59,500 bases of DNA, from contig NZ_JABFMU010000042.1 of assembly GCF_013359695.1 (NCBI RefSeq), forward strand, positions 1-59,500, given 5' to 3'. The stretch comes from Pseudomonas sp. C2B4. GTDB taxonomy: Bacteria; Pseudomonadota; Gammaproteobacteria; Pseudomonadales; Pseudomonadaceae. This document shows positions 34,602 through 42,510 of this stretch, in pieces (the stretch's first letter is position 1; the number at the start of each line of letters is the position of its first letter). Under the pieces are notes generated by a model. It was not told where the DNA came from. It did no database searches and worked only from the letters and a program-made list of their open reading frames with translations. The translations under genes and the position numbers were made by a program.

Positions 34602-36372
34602 TTACAAAGCGCCCCTGCGCGATATGCGCTTCGTCCTCAATGAAGTCTTCGAGGTCGCCAAACTCTGGGCCGAGCTGCCAGCACTGGCCGATTCCATTGA
34701 CGCTGAAACAGTCGAAGCCATTCTCGAAGAAGCCGGCAAGGTCACCAGCAAAAGCATCGCACCCCTGAGCCGTGCGGCTGACGAGGAAGGTTGTCACTGG
34801 GCGGATGGTGCTGTCACCACGCCGGCGGGCTTCCCACAGGCTTACCAGACCTACGCTGAAGGCGGTTGGGTCGGTGTCGGTGGCGACCCGGCTTACGGTG
34901 GCATGGGCATGCCCAAGGCCGTTTCGGCCCAGGTCGAAGAGATGGTCAACTCGGCCAGCCTGGCATTCGGCCTGTACCCGATGCTGACCGCGGGTGCCTG
35001 CCTGTCGATCAACGCCCACGCCAGTGAAGAACTCAAGGCTGCCTACCTGCCAAACATGTACGCCGGGGTCTGGGCCGGTTCCATGTGCCTGACCGAGCCG
35101 CATGCCGGCACCGACCTCGGGATCATCCGCACCAAGGCCGAGCCTCAGGCCGACGGTTCCTACAAGGTCAGCGGCACCAAGATCTTCATCACCGGCGGCG
35201 AACACGACCTGACCGAAAACATCATCCACCTGGTGCTGGCCAAACTGCCAGACGCACCGGCCGGTCCGAAGGGCATTTCGCTGTTCCTGGTGCCGAAGTT
35301 CATGGTCAACGCCGATGGCAGCCTGGGTGCGCGTAACCCGGCGAACTGCGGCTCGATCGAGCACAAGATGGGCATCCAGGCCTCTGCGACTTGCGTGATG
35401 AACTTCGACGAAGCCGTGGGTTACCTGGTGGGCGAGCCGAACAAGGGCCTGGCGGCGATGTTCACCATGATGAACTACGAGCGCCTGGGCGTTGGCATCC
35501 AGGGCCTGGCCACCGGCGAGCGCTCTTACCAGAATGCCGTCGAATACGCCCGTGACCGTCTGCAGAGCCGTTCGCCGACCGGCGCGCAGAATAAAGACAA
35601 AGTTGCTGACCCGATCATCGTCCACCCGGACGTGCGTCGCATGTTGCTGACCATGAAAACCTCGAACGAAGGCGGTCGCGCCTTCTCGACCTACGTGGCG
35701 ATGCAACTGGACACCGCCAAGTTCAGCGAAGACGCCACCACCCGCAAGCGCGCAGAAGACCTGGTGGCCTTGCTGACCCCGGTGGCCAAGGCGTTCCTCA
35801 CCGATCTGGGCCTGGAAACCACGGTTCACGGCCAGCAGGTGTTCGGCGGTCACGGCTACATCCGCGAGTGGGGCCAGGAGCAACTGGTGCGCGACGTGCG
35901 CATCACCCAGATCTACGAAGGCACCAACGGTATCCAGGCGCTGGACCTGGTAGGGCGCAAGATCGTCGGCAGCGGCGGGGCGTTCTACAACCTGTTTGCC
36001 GACGAGATTCGTCACTTCACCGCAACGGCCAGCGCTGACCTGGCGGAGTTCACCAAGCCGCTCAACGATGCGGTGACGACTCTTGACGAGCTGACTGCGT
36101 GGCTGCTGGACCGGGCGAAAAACAACCTGAATGAAATCGGCGCGGCGTCGGTCGAGTACCTGCAGGTATTTGGCTACGTGGCCTATGCCTACATGTGGGC
36201 GTTGATGGCCAAGGCCGCTTTCGGCAAAGAAACCCAAGACGATTTCTACGCCAGCAAACTGGGCACCGCACGCTTCTATTTCGCCCGCTTGCTGCCGCGT
36301 ATTCACTCGTTGAGCGCGTCGGTGAAAGCCGGTAGCGAATCGTTGTTCCTGCTGGATTTCGGACAGTTCTGA
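34594..36372 (+). CDS. Large acyl-CoA dehydrogenase (about 590 aa class)
   Basis: The 592-residue flavoprotein is of the long acyl-CoA dehydrogenase class with an extra C-terminal domain, like DmdC (methylmercaptopropionyl-CoA dehydrogenase) and Pseudomonas FadE-type enzymes. It has YGGMGMPKAVSAQVEEM, MCLTEPHAGTDLGIIRTKA, GTKIFITGGEHDLTE, VFGGHGYIREWGQEQLVRD and the catalytic-Glu segment QIYEGTNGIQALDLVGRK. Codon use is very GC-rich and biased, unlike the flanking debris. Its ATG lies inside the end of the RND gene (8-base overlap), suggesting translational coupling. It is the last gene of the operon, before a strong terminator. Substrate unknown. Confidence 0.93.
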   Translation: MADYKAPLRDMRFVLNEVFEVAKLWAELPALADSIDAETVEAILEEAGKVTSKSIAPLSRAADEEGCHWADGAVTTPAGFPQAYQTYAEGGWVGVGGDPAYGGMGMPKAVSAQVEEMVNSASLAFGLYPMLTAGACLSINAHASEELKAAYLPNMYAGVWAGSMCLTEPHAGTDLGIIRTKAEPQADGSYKVSGTKIFITGGEHDLTENIIHLVLAKLPDAPAGPKGISLFLVPKFMVNADGSLGARNPANCGSIEHKMGIQASATCVMNFDEAVGYLVGEPNKGLAAMFTMMNYERLGVGIQGLATGERSYQNAVEYARDRLQSRSPTGAQNKDKVADPIIVHPDVRRMLLTMKTSNEGGRAFSTYVAMQLDTAKFSEDATTRKRAEDLVALLTPVAKAFLTDLGLETTVHGQQVFGGHGYIREWGQEQLVRDVRITQIYEGTNGIQALDLVGRKIVGSGGAFYNLFADEIRHFTATASADLAEFTKPLNDAVTTLDELTAWLLDRAKNNLNEIGAASVEYLQVFGYVAYAYMWALMAKAAFGKETQDDFYASKLGTARFYFARLLPRIHSLSASVKAGSESLFLLDFGQF

Positions 36373-36392
36373 TCGGGGAGCCAGCGACAGAA

Positions 36393-36415
36393 AACCCCGC
36401 ATTCGCGGGGTTCTT
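36393..36415 (+). terminator. Rho-independent terminator after acyl-CoA dehydrogenase
   Basis: AACCCCGC (36393-36400) and GCGGGGTT (36405-36412) form a perfect 8-bp stem with loop ATTC, followed by TTCTTGG. It closes the DUF1302-to-dehydrogenase operon. Confidence 0.85.
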
Positions 36416-36740
36416 GGTGAGACTGAGCCTTCCAAAAACCGTACTACAGCGAGCGACCGCTTTTGGCCGTTAGGTGCCTACCGCGAAGGTCAGCTATTGG
36501 CCAAAAGTGGTTTATCGAGAAGGTCAGGAGTCGACCCATAGCTGGCGGCAGTAGCGGGAAATTTCGGTTAGCCAGCAATGATGTTCGCGCCCAATTGCCT
36601 ACGCGATAGAGCTAGAGGTGCAAATACACTTGGAAGATGGGTTTTTTACTGTCCACTCATCTGCTCAGTCGCACACTTTTCGCCTGCCGACTTCAAACTG
36701 TTACGGCCCAGAAAATTTGGACCTCATTGGTGAGGTGGGT
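36413..36740. repeat. Spacer DNA with a long inverted repeat (36457-36510)
   Basis: CCGCTTTTGGCC (36457-36468) pairs with GGCCAAAAGTGG (36499-36510) with one mismatch around a 30-base loop. The phrases AAGTGG and GTCGACCCATAGC following it recur as variants elsewhere in this window (58740-58765), as in the common Pseudomonas intergenic spacer. No gene is seen; the last part holds the upstream region of the next small gene. Confidence 0.5.
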
Positions 36741-36959
36741 ATGTCTAACGATTCGAGTTTTCAAGACGAAACGCAAGATTTTGTTCCGTCCAGGCCTCAG
36801 CAAGGCTCAGATGAACCGACGCTGGATCCAGACGATCCTGACAAATACGATCCGTTGAAAAGCCCAAGCGGTGATCGTCCAGAAGACTGGAAGGATCATG
36901 GTGAGAGGACTACACCAGAGGCGGATGAACAGTCACCGCTTTCGGACGACAGGAGATAA
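36741..36959 (+). CDS. Small acidic, disordered protein, 72 aa
   Basis: ATG 36741 is preceded by GGTGAGG 6-7 bases away. The product MSNDSSFQDETQDFVPSRPQ continues with DEPTLDPDDPDKYDPLKSPS and an acidic tail; it is low in hydrophobic residues and rich in Asp, Pro, Glu and Ser, so it should be intrinsically disordered and soluble. A terminator follows at once. Small acidic proteins like this are common in fluorescent pseudomonads but not functionally assigned. Confidence 0.6.
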   Translation: MSNDSSFQDETQDFVPSRPQQGSDEPTLDPDDPDKYDPLKSPSGDRPEDWKDHGERTTPEADEQSPLSDDRR

Positions 36960-36968
36960 GAGAGAAAG

Positions 36969-36993
36969 CCCGGCCAGTGAGCCGGGGTTTTTT
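36969..36993 (+). terminator. Rho-independent terminator
   Basis: CCCGGC (36969-36974) and GCCGGG (36981-36986) form a 6-bp stem with a 6-base loop, then G and six T. It lies 10 bases after the stop of the small acidic protein and supports that gene being real. Confidence 0.85.
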
Positions 36994-37034
36994 CTGTCCG
37001 CTCGTCCCTTACGCTGCACTAGCACACACCTTTC

Positions 37035-37334
37035 CTAGACGGCTGATGAGCGTACACCAATTGCTTCGCCCCTAAGAGGGTCTGGCTCGTCTGAGGGGAT
37101 TGGGAACTGTTGATTGATCAAGTTGAGATGATCCAGCGCTTCACGAAACAGGGCATCTGCTTTCCCTCGAAGTTGTAGATATTGAAGGAACATTTCACCA
37201 TCAAGATCTGGTCGGTCCAGCAAGTTAATTGCAAATCGATTGAGAGCATTGGCTTCTTCGAAAAGCTTTTCATTCTGTTCAATCGCTAAACTCCGACAAG
37301 CCATGAGGTGGGTGGTGGTGTGCTGGGCGTACAT
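37035..37334 (-). CDS. Small hypothetical protein, 99 aa
   Basis: ATG 37334 is chosen because CGGAGGCGACC lies directly before it; six earlier codons are open but lack a ribosome site. The protein MYAQHTTTHLMACRSLAIEQ continues LFEEANALNRFAINLLDRPD and is mostly helical. The C-terminus ends with GEAIGVRSSAV. It has no membrane segment or signal peptide. Function unknown; the size and helical pattern are like the DUF6124/DUF3077 class of small Pseudomonas proteins. Confidence 0.7.
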   Translation of the reverse strand: MYAQHTTTHLMACRSLAIEQNEKLFEEANALNRFAINLLDRPDLDGEMFLQYLQLRGKADALFREALDHLNLINQQFPIPSDEPDPLRGEAIGVRSSAV

Positions 37335-38109
37335 GGTCGCCTCCGAATTCAAACGTTGCCGAACCTCGGTTGAGGCAAGTCAGCCGAGGTTTGTTGATCT
37401 CGTGATAAAAGTGAGACCACCTGTCCGTGAATGAATATCAAAGGATTATTGTTTAAAAATTTGATTGTTTGGGAGGTTCTGCTGGCTCGAAAAATCCATT
37501 TTTTTAAAGTGTTTGACTCAGGTGTCAAACGAGAGATCGCAACGGCGGTCTACAAGCTATCAGTCGCAAAGAACAGTCACAGCGATGTGGGCAAGGAATG
37601 CCATTGGGCAAGTGGATTTCCAGAACAACGGCACCGCAGTGGCAGCTGGCTCGGTGCCGGGTTTGAGCCCGTATATTTCCGATCTGCTTTAACAAGTGGG
37701 CGATGTTTAATGTTCATGAGCGATCGAGTACTCGATTGCTGGTTGGTTCTCAGGGGAGGGATGGTGCCGAATGTTCATAGAGTTATGTTCATGAGGGGGA
37801 CTTCGACCTACCTCTAAAGCAATCCCTGATGCCCAAGCGGACGCACATCAAACTCAACGAGCTAGGGCTGATTGACTTGGAAACCAGGATGATTGAATCC
37901 ACCGAAAATATAAGGGAGGTTAGACGCGGATGTTTCGTTGTATTTTCGTTGAATCCAGGCCTGCATGATACCGGTTACTCGCTCTTGGAAATAAGCACGA
38001 AGGTTGATGGTCGAGGGGGCGTGCATAGATCGCCTAGAACATAGCGATAACTAATTTCTCAATTTCTTCTAAAAAAAAGAATCGTAGGTTTGCCGCAATA
38101 CGTTCACAG
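37335..38109. other. Low-coding stretch, no assignable gene
   Basis: Two short plus-strand open frames (37431-37817 and 37829-38044) lack ribosome sites and have mixed, unrecognised text, for example PKRTHIKLNELGLIDLETRM in the second. They are not called. The stretch is more AT-rich than its surroundings, and probably contains decayed genes. Confidence 0.45.
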
Positions 38110-38295
38110 CTTACCTGTCATTTGACTCACCCAACGAAGAAGTGCCCGCGATTAGGTGCTGACATCGGCATACCCCTTCAGTGGCGCCACTTGCTTCAGG
38201 CTAATAGTCGGCACATGCAGGCAATTGCGCACTAACTGCTGGCGTGTCTCATCCAGCAATAGCTGACGTTGCAAGATCTTCGGGTTTAACGCCTG
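38110..38295 (-). pseudogene. AraC-type regulator C-terminal remnant
   Basis: The minus strand reads NPKILQRQL, then LLLDETRQQLVRNCLHVPTI and SLKQVAPLKGYADVST, a stop, then SRALLRWVS. This is the order in the AraC double HTH (P.TLQRQL ... LLDETRRELA ... SLTEIAFLLGYSE.S.F.RAFRRW). The N-terminal part is missing and the stop at 38152 interrupts the second HTH. Its original target is unknown. Confidence 0.5.
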
Positions 38296-38618
38296 CTGTC
38301 ATCACTATCTGATCCAGTATCAGGCATCGATCGAGTTGGATGATGATGGCTACATCGCTCGGTTCAGCAACAGGTTCATGTGCCACGAAGCTACGTTACC
38401 ATTGCCGAGTCTCGACGCGGCGGAGGCTCGATTGGCGGTACGCCGAGGAGGTGAGGGGGTGTGAACCACGACAAGCCTAGGTGGATCCCGGCGATTGCGT
38501 CCCTGTGCAATCGGGTTTTCGGTGTAGGCTTGAGACGATTGATGGTGGGAAAAATGTCGTCGGCAACCATCAACCTTAGCGCGGCTGCTACGGAGACTGT
38601 TCTTGAGAGGCGGACACC
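38296..38618. other. Stretch without a recognised gene
   Basis: A plus-strand frame from about 38290 to 38460 (YIARFSNRFMCHEATLPLPS, AEARLAVRRGGEG) stays open but has no start and is not recognised. It looks like the end of a broken gene. The remainder has no feature. Confidence 0.35.
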
Positions 38619-38790
38619 ATGACAATGCCGAGCGCGCGCGCTGATTCAGACGCGAGAGCTGCTGGTCGAGCTTGTGCAAGATCCCACGCTGTCCGAGTCC
38701 ATTCGCCGTCATGCCCGCCGGCTGTTACGGCATTATCCCCATACTGCAGGCAGGGCAGCTCGAAGAGCGAAGGGTCGACCGGCGGACCGA
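38619..38790 (+). pseudogene. BPSL0761-family small protein pseudogene
   Basis: ATG 38619 opens MTMPS in one frame; from about 38640 a second frame reads IQTRELLVELVQDPTLSESI followed by RRHARRLLRHYP. Together these match the N-terminal and central parts of the small BPSL0761 family (MTMPSERTRAVIQTRELLxEL, then RRHARxLLRHYP). A frameshift near 38635 separates them, and the tail degenerates after about 38760. The family function is unknown. Confidence 0.55.
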
Positions 38791-39157
38791 ACCTTTACTG
38801 AGCTCCAGTATCGATTAACCGCCTTGGTGATTCATCTGCGTGAGGACAGCACTTCAACGTCTGCTATTGCCCCCTCCGTCGTCGTGCAATCGTATGAACA
38901 GTGAATGCTTCCCGAATTTTGAAGACCCCTCTCTAGGCGGGAGGGCGCTGGCGCCGGCTGGAAGTAATAAAATGGCCGCCCGAGGGCCCCAGCAAGAATT
39001 TCTTCAGAGTGTGTGTTTTCGGACTAACCCAGACGGATTCTGATTAGAGCTGAAAGCCGAGTAACGTTTGGACGGTTAAATGAGGGCTTGACGCCTAATG
39101 TACTTTGCCTCGAGAAAGAAGTTCCCCAACTGCGAAAACTAATCGAAGGAGAGAGAG
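38791..39157. other. Intergenic stretch upstream of the DUF1254 gene
   Basis: No gene is seen in about 365 bases. The right end contains GAAGGAGAGAGAG before the ATG at 39158 and should hold the promoter of that gene; no sigma-70 pair stood out. Confidence 0.45.
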
Positions 39158-40654
39158 ATGCTACGAACATCCAGAACGATTTTATTGGCGCTGCTGCTTG
39201 GGATTGCTGCACTGTTGAGTACAGCTACTCCGGCTGTGCTTGCCCAGACAGAGGCGGCGTCAGTGCAGGCAATAACTGCCCCTCCGGGTCCGGACGCGAA
39301 TACCCGGATTACCGAGTCATACGCTCGGTTAGTCGCGCGCGACGCCTGGTTTTGGGCCTGGCCTATGGTCAACGTCTACAACCGTCGTCTGGTGAGCGCA
39401 AAAGCGCCTGATCAGGGGCTCGTCGGTGGTGTGCTGCCGATGGCGCCATATAATCGCGTGACCATGCTGAGCGATTACATCAAACCAGAGCAGCGGGCCA
39501 TTGCTTGTCCCAATCAGGATGTCGTGTATGGCGCCGGTTACTTGGCGCTCGACGTAAGCCCGGTAGTCATCCAAGTACCAGACTTCGGAAAGCGCTTCTG
39601 GGTCTATCAATTCTCTGACCTGCGTACTGACGGCATCACCGGCCTTGGCGCGATGTACGACACCAAACCTGGCTTCTATCTGATCGTCGGACCAAACTGG
39701 CAAGGCGAAGTGCCGAAGGGCATCACCCAAATAATCCGGACGAAATCCAATGCCGCCTTCGTCGGACCTCGCGTATTTCAAGACGACTCCCCGGAGGACA
39801 GGCAAGCGGTGCAAGAGGTGATCCAAGGTATCAACGTCTACCCACTCGCTGAATACGACGGCACCATGAAGCTCCGCGATTGGCGTAAGCTGCCAATCTT
39901 CCCTAAGCGGGACGACGGAAAGGACGAAACCCGATGGGTGCGCCCTGAGACCTTTTTTGATCAGTTGCCGCTGGTGCTGGACCTGGCACCAGCGCAGGCC
40001 GGAGAGGAGGCGCGTTACTCGCAAGTACTCGCGGTGATCGCCGCTGCACAGAAAGATCCCGCGCTGAAGCAGGCGATGATCGACGAGGCGGAAAAAGCGG
40101 ACAGGGAGCTGGTCGATCCGTTGTTACAGTTCCGCAACTGGGGCCTTCCGTTGCAGCATCATTGGACCACCATCACCAATGGGGCGCGCTTCGGCACCGA
40201 CTATTTCACGCGCACTGCGGTGGCAAGGTCGAACATCCTGGTCAATGCATCGAACGAAACACGGTATTTCTATCAAGACCTAGATGCTGCCGGGGTGCGA
40301 CTCAACGGTGGGAATGCTTACACTATTACCTTCGAAAAGGGGAAGCTTCCGCCAGTGAAGGGCTTCTGGTCGCTGACTGTGTATGACGCTGCGCACTTTT
40401 TCGTGCCCAACCCGCTCAACCGTTACTCGCTCGGCACCAAGAACAAGGATCTGAAGACCAACGCTGACGGTTCGCTGACGTTCTACGTACAGGCCGAGTC
40501 ACCCGGCGCGGACAAGGAAAGTAACTGGCTTCCGGCGCCGAAGGCTGCGGACTTCTCTCTCTTCCTGCGAGCCTATTGGCCGGATGAAGCCATCACTCAA
40601 GGCCGCTGGACGCCCCCAGCCGTCGACAAAAGCGTTATGGCTTCTAACAACTGA
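39158..40654 (+). CDS. Exported DUF1254/DUF1214 protein
   Basis: The 498-residue protein has a signal peptide (ILLALLLGIAALLSTATPAV, cleavage after VLA near 29). The DUF1254 domain (about 50-185) contains RDAWFWAWPMVNVYNRRLV and VVYGAGYLALDVSPVVIQVP; the C-terminal DUF1214 domain (about 350-470) contains GGNAYTITFEKGKLPPVKGF and FWSLTVYD. Members of this family are periplasmic and of unsettled function, often near transport or catabolic genes. AAGGAG lies 6-11 bases before ATG. It stands alone inside the segment bracketed by the IS1182 ends. Length is typical. Confidence 0.9.
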   Translation: MLRTSRTILLALLLGIAALLSTATPAVLAQTEAASVQAITAPPGPDANTRITESYARLVARDAWFWAWPMVNVYNRRLVSAKAPDQGLVGGVLPMAPYNRVTMLSDYIKPEQRAIACPNQDVVYGAGYLALDVSPVVIQVPDFGKRFWVYQFSDLRTDGITGLGAMYDTKPGFYLIVGPNWQGEVPKGITQIIRTKSNAAFVGPRVFQDDSPEDRQAVQEVIQGINVYPLAEYDGTMKLRDWRKLPIFPKRDDGKDETRWVRPETFFDQLPLVLDLAPAQAGEEARYSQVLAVIAAAQKDPALKQAMIDEAEKADRELVDPLLQFRNWGLPLQHHWTTITNGARFGTDYFTRTAVARSNILVNASNETRYFYQDLDAAGVRLNGGNAYTITFEKGKLPPVKGFWSLTVYDAAHFFVPNPLNRYSLGTKNKDLKTNADGSLTFYVQAESPGADKESNWLPAPKAADFSLFLRAYWPDEAITQGRWTPPAVDKSVMASNN

Positions 40655-40890
40655 CCGAGATGTCCATTTTTGTCGGCGAGCGGTGGTGATATCCGTTCGC
40701 CGTCAAAACTCTTTTATTAAGACGTGACAGTGACCACTGCGCATTTTACGGTGCCTGCGAGCGAAAGACCCCGACGTCCCCCGCGCACCCCAACCGAAAA
40801 TACCAATAGACCGAATTACAAAACTACAAACCAAAATCTCGGTTGCCATGACAAGCCATTGTCACTTCAATGTGAATGACGGCTTCTGGC

Positions 40891-42120
40891 CGATTCTGTT
40901 GAAAAAGTCGGATTTTCAGATCGCCTGAACTCAGGCACGACCACCTCTGGAGAACCTACTCACCACATTGAATGGTTTTTCGGCCCTTCGTTGAGCTTTG
41001 CAGCTCCGTTATTGGGTTGGTTTGAGGGTTTTGGCTTCGTGCAGACGCACCTATCCCGTGATCAGTGGCCCTTGGAGAGGTAAATTTGGCCAGCCGTCGC
41101 AGATTCTGCACCGCAGCGGCCAGCGTGAACTCATCGGTCGCGCCACTCATGCCACGTAGCCGCAGGCGGTCCAATTTCAGGATACACTTGAGGTGGGCAA
41201 ACAACATTTCGACCTTTTTATGTTCATGACGAAAGCGTACGTACGCAGGTGTCGCCGCGATTCGCCGAGCCACATCGCGCGCGGCTTCATGGACGCTGCG
41301 AGCGATCTTGCGAAACGCAGTGTTCGGGCAGCACTTGGCTTTCATCGGACAGACAGCGCAGTCGGTCTGCCGGGATCGGAAGATGATTGTGTTGGCGTTG
41401 GTGACGTGCGAACGCTCGTTCTAGAAGGCTCGCCATTCGCTACGTAATGCGTTGCCGACCGGGCAGCGGTATTCCTCAGCCGCTTCATTCCAGTGGAAAT
41501 CGTTGCTCGAAAAACTGTCGTTCTTGCGCTCGGTTTTGTCCCACACCGGCACGTGCGGCTCGATGTCTTTTTCTTCCACGATCCAGGCCAGCATTGGTGC
41601 GGTGCCGTAAGTGGTGTCGCCAATAAGGCGTTCCGGCTTGATGTCAAACTGCGCCTCGATCCGCTCGATCATGATCTTGGTGCTCTCGACCCTCGGCCGT
41701 GTGATGAGCCGGAGTGGGTTCCACATCCACGATGACACCGTGCTCGGTATCGATCAGATAACTCGTGGAGAAAGCGTAGAACGCGGGGCCACCTGGAGCA
41801 GCGGTCCAGCGAGCCTGAGGATCTGTCAGTGATAAACGCTTCGGTAGCGTTTCGGCCAAAGCCTCCTCATCGAGTGCTTCAAGGTACTCACGCACGGCGC
41901 GGCTGCTCAGCGCTGGATCGCTCCAGTTGACCGGTTCATCACCCGGTACGCCACGCTGCCGACTCGCATCCGCTTTGATGATTCTGGCGTCCACGGCAAA
42001 GCCTTCGCCTTTAACCAGGCCTGCGTCCATGCAGCGACGCAGCACTTCATTGAACAACCAGCGAAACAGATCACTGTCTCGAAAACGGCCGTGCCGGTTC
42101 TTGGAAAAAGTCGAGTGATT
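40891..42120 (-). mobile_element. IS1182-family element, C-terminal half only
   Basis: The terminal repeat CGATTCTGTTGAAAAAGT (40891-40908) is the exact reverse complement of that at 9225-9242. The minus strand then encodes the transposase C-terminal part in three frames: NHSTFSKNRHGRFRDSDLFR, EGFAVDARIIKADASRQRG (42120-41650), IEAQFDIKPERLIGDTTYG (41738-41421) and MLFAHLKCILKLDRLRLRG (41345-40956). Frameshifts near 41650-41740 and 41340-41430 inactivate it. Homology stops at 42120 in the middle of the gene, so the N-terminal third and that end are missing. The 100 bases 42021-42120 overlap the other half. Confidence 0.88.
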
Positions 42121-42204
42121 ATGCGCGCGCACGGCGCCACCGTCGACGTCGGCCCCTTGCTGGCCGGGCCGCAACGCACTTAGCCGTGACGCGACACACG
42201 ACAG

Positions 42205-42420
42205 CCGATGTGATGAAGACTGATGTGAACATGCCTCGGCTCAATGGTTTTCAGTTGACACAACAGCTAAGGGGGAAAGGATCACCGTTTCCATTGTCGG
42301 CGTTACTACCAATACACAGGCTGAAGGTATCGGCGCTGCCGGCGTGTGGGTATGGACGGCACTTGGCCAAGCCGGTTTCCCTCGTGGCGTTAAGGCGGGT
42401 GTCGTCTGGAAATGTTCATG
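42205..42420 (+). pseudogene. Receiver-domain remnant of a second hybrid kinase
   Basis: The segment reads TDVNMPRLNGFQLTQQLR, then after frame slips HLAKPVSLVALRR. The intact kinase 300 bases downstream has TDVNMPRLDGYELTRQLR and HLAKPVSLTSLRQ at its receiver domain. This is the tail of a paralogous kinase gene whose upstream part is absent; the IS1182 half ends about 85 bases away, so the loss may be linked to the IS. Confidence 0.8.
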
Positions 42421-42510
42421 TGGGAAATCGCAAGCGTAAAGCCGGATATATTGCTATATATGGCGTGAGTCAGTGGAAACGAACTTGTCAGGCTCATCAG
42501 GGGTAGCGCG

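Noticed and set aside
34513..36435. A 640-codon minus-strand open frame
   Set aside because: Antisense to the large acyl-CoA dehydrogenase, whose catalytic motifs are intact; the translation is His/Arg/Gly-rich and has no ribosome site.
37431..38044. Two plus-strand open frames of 128 and 71 codons
   Set aside because: No ribosome-binding sites, no recognisable domain, unusual composition, and other remnants around; more likely decayed DNA.
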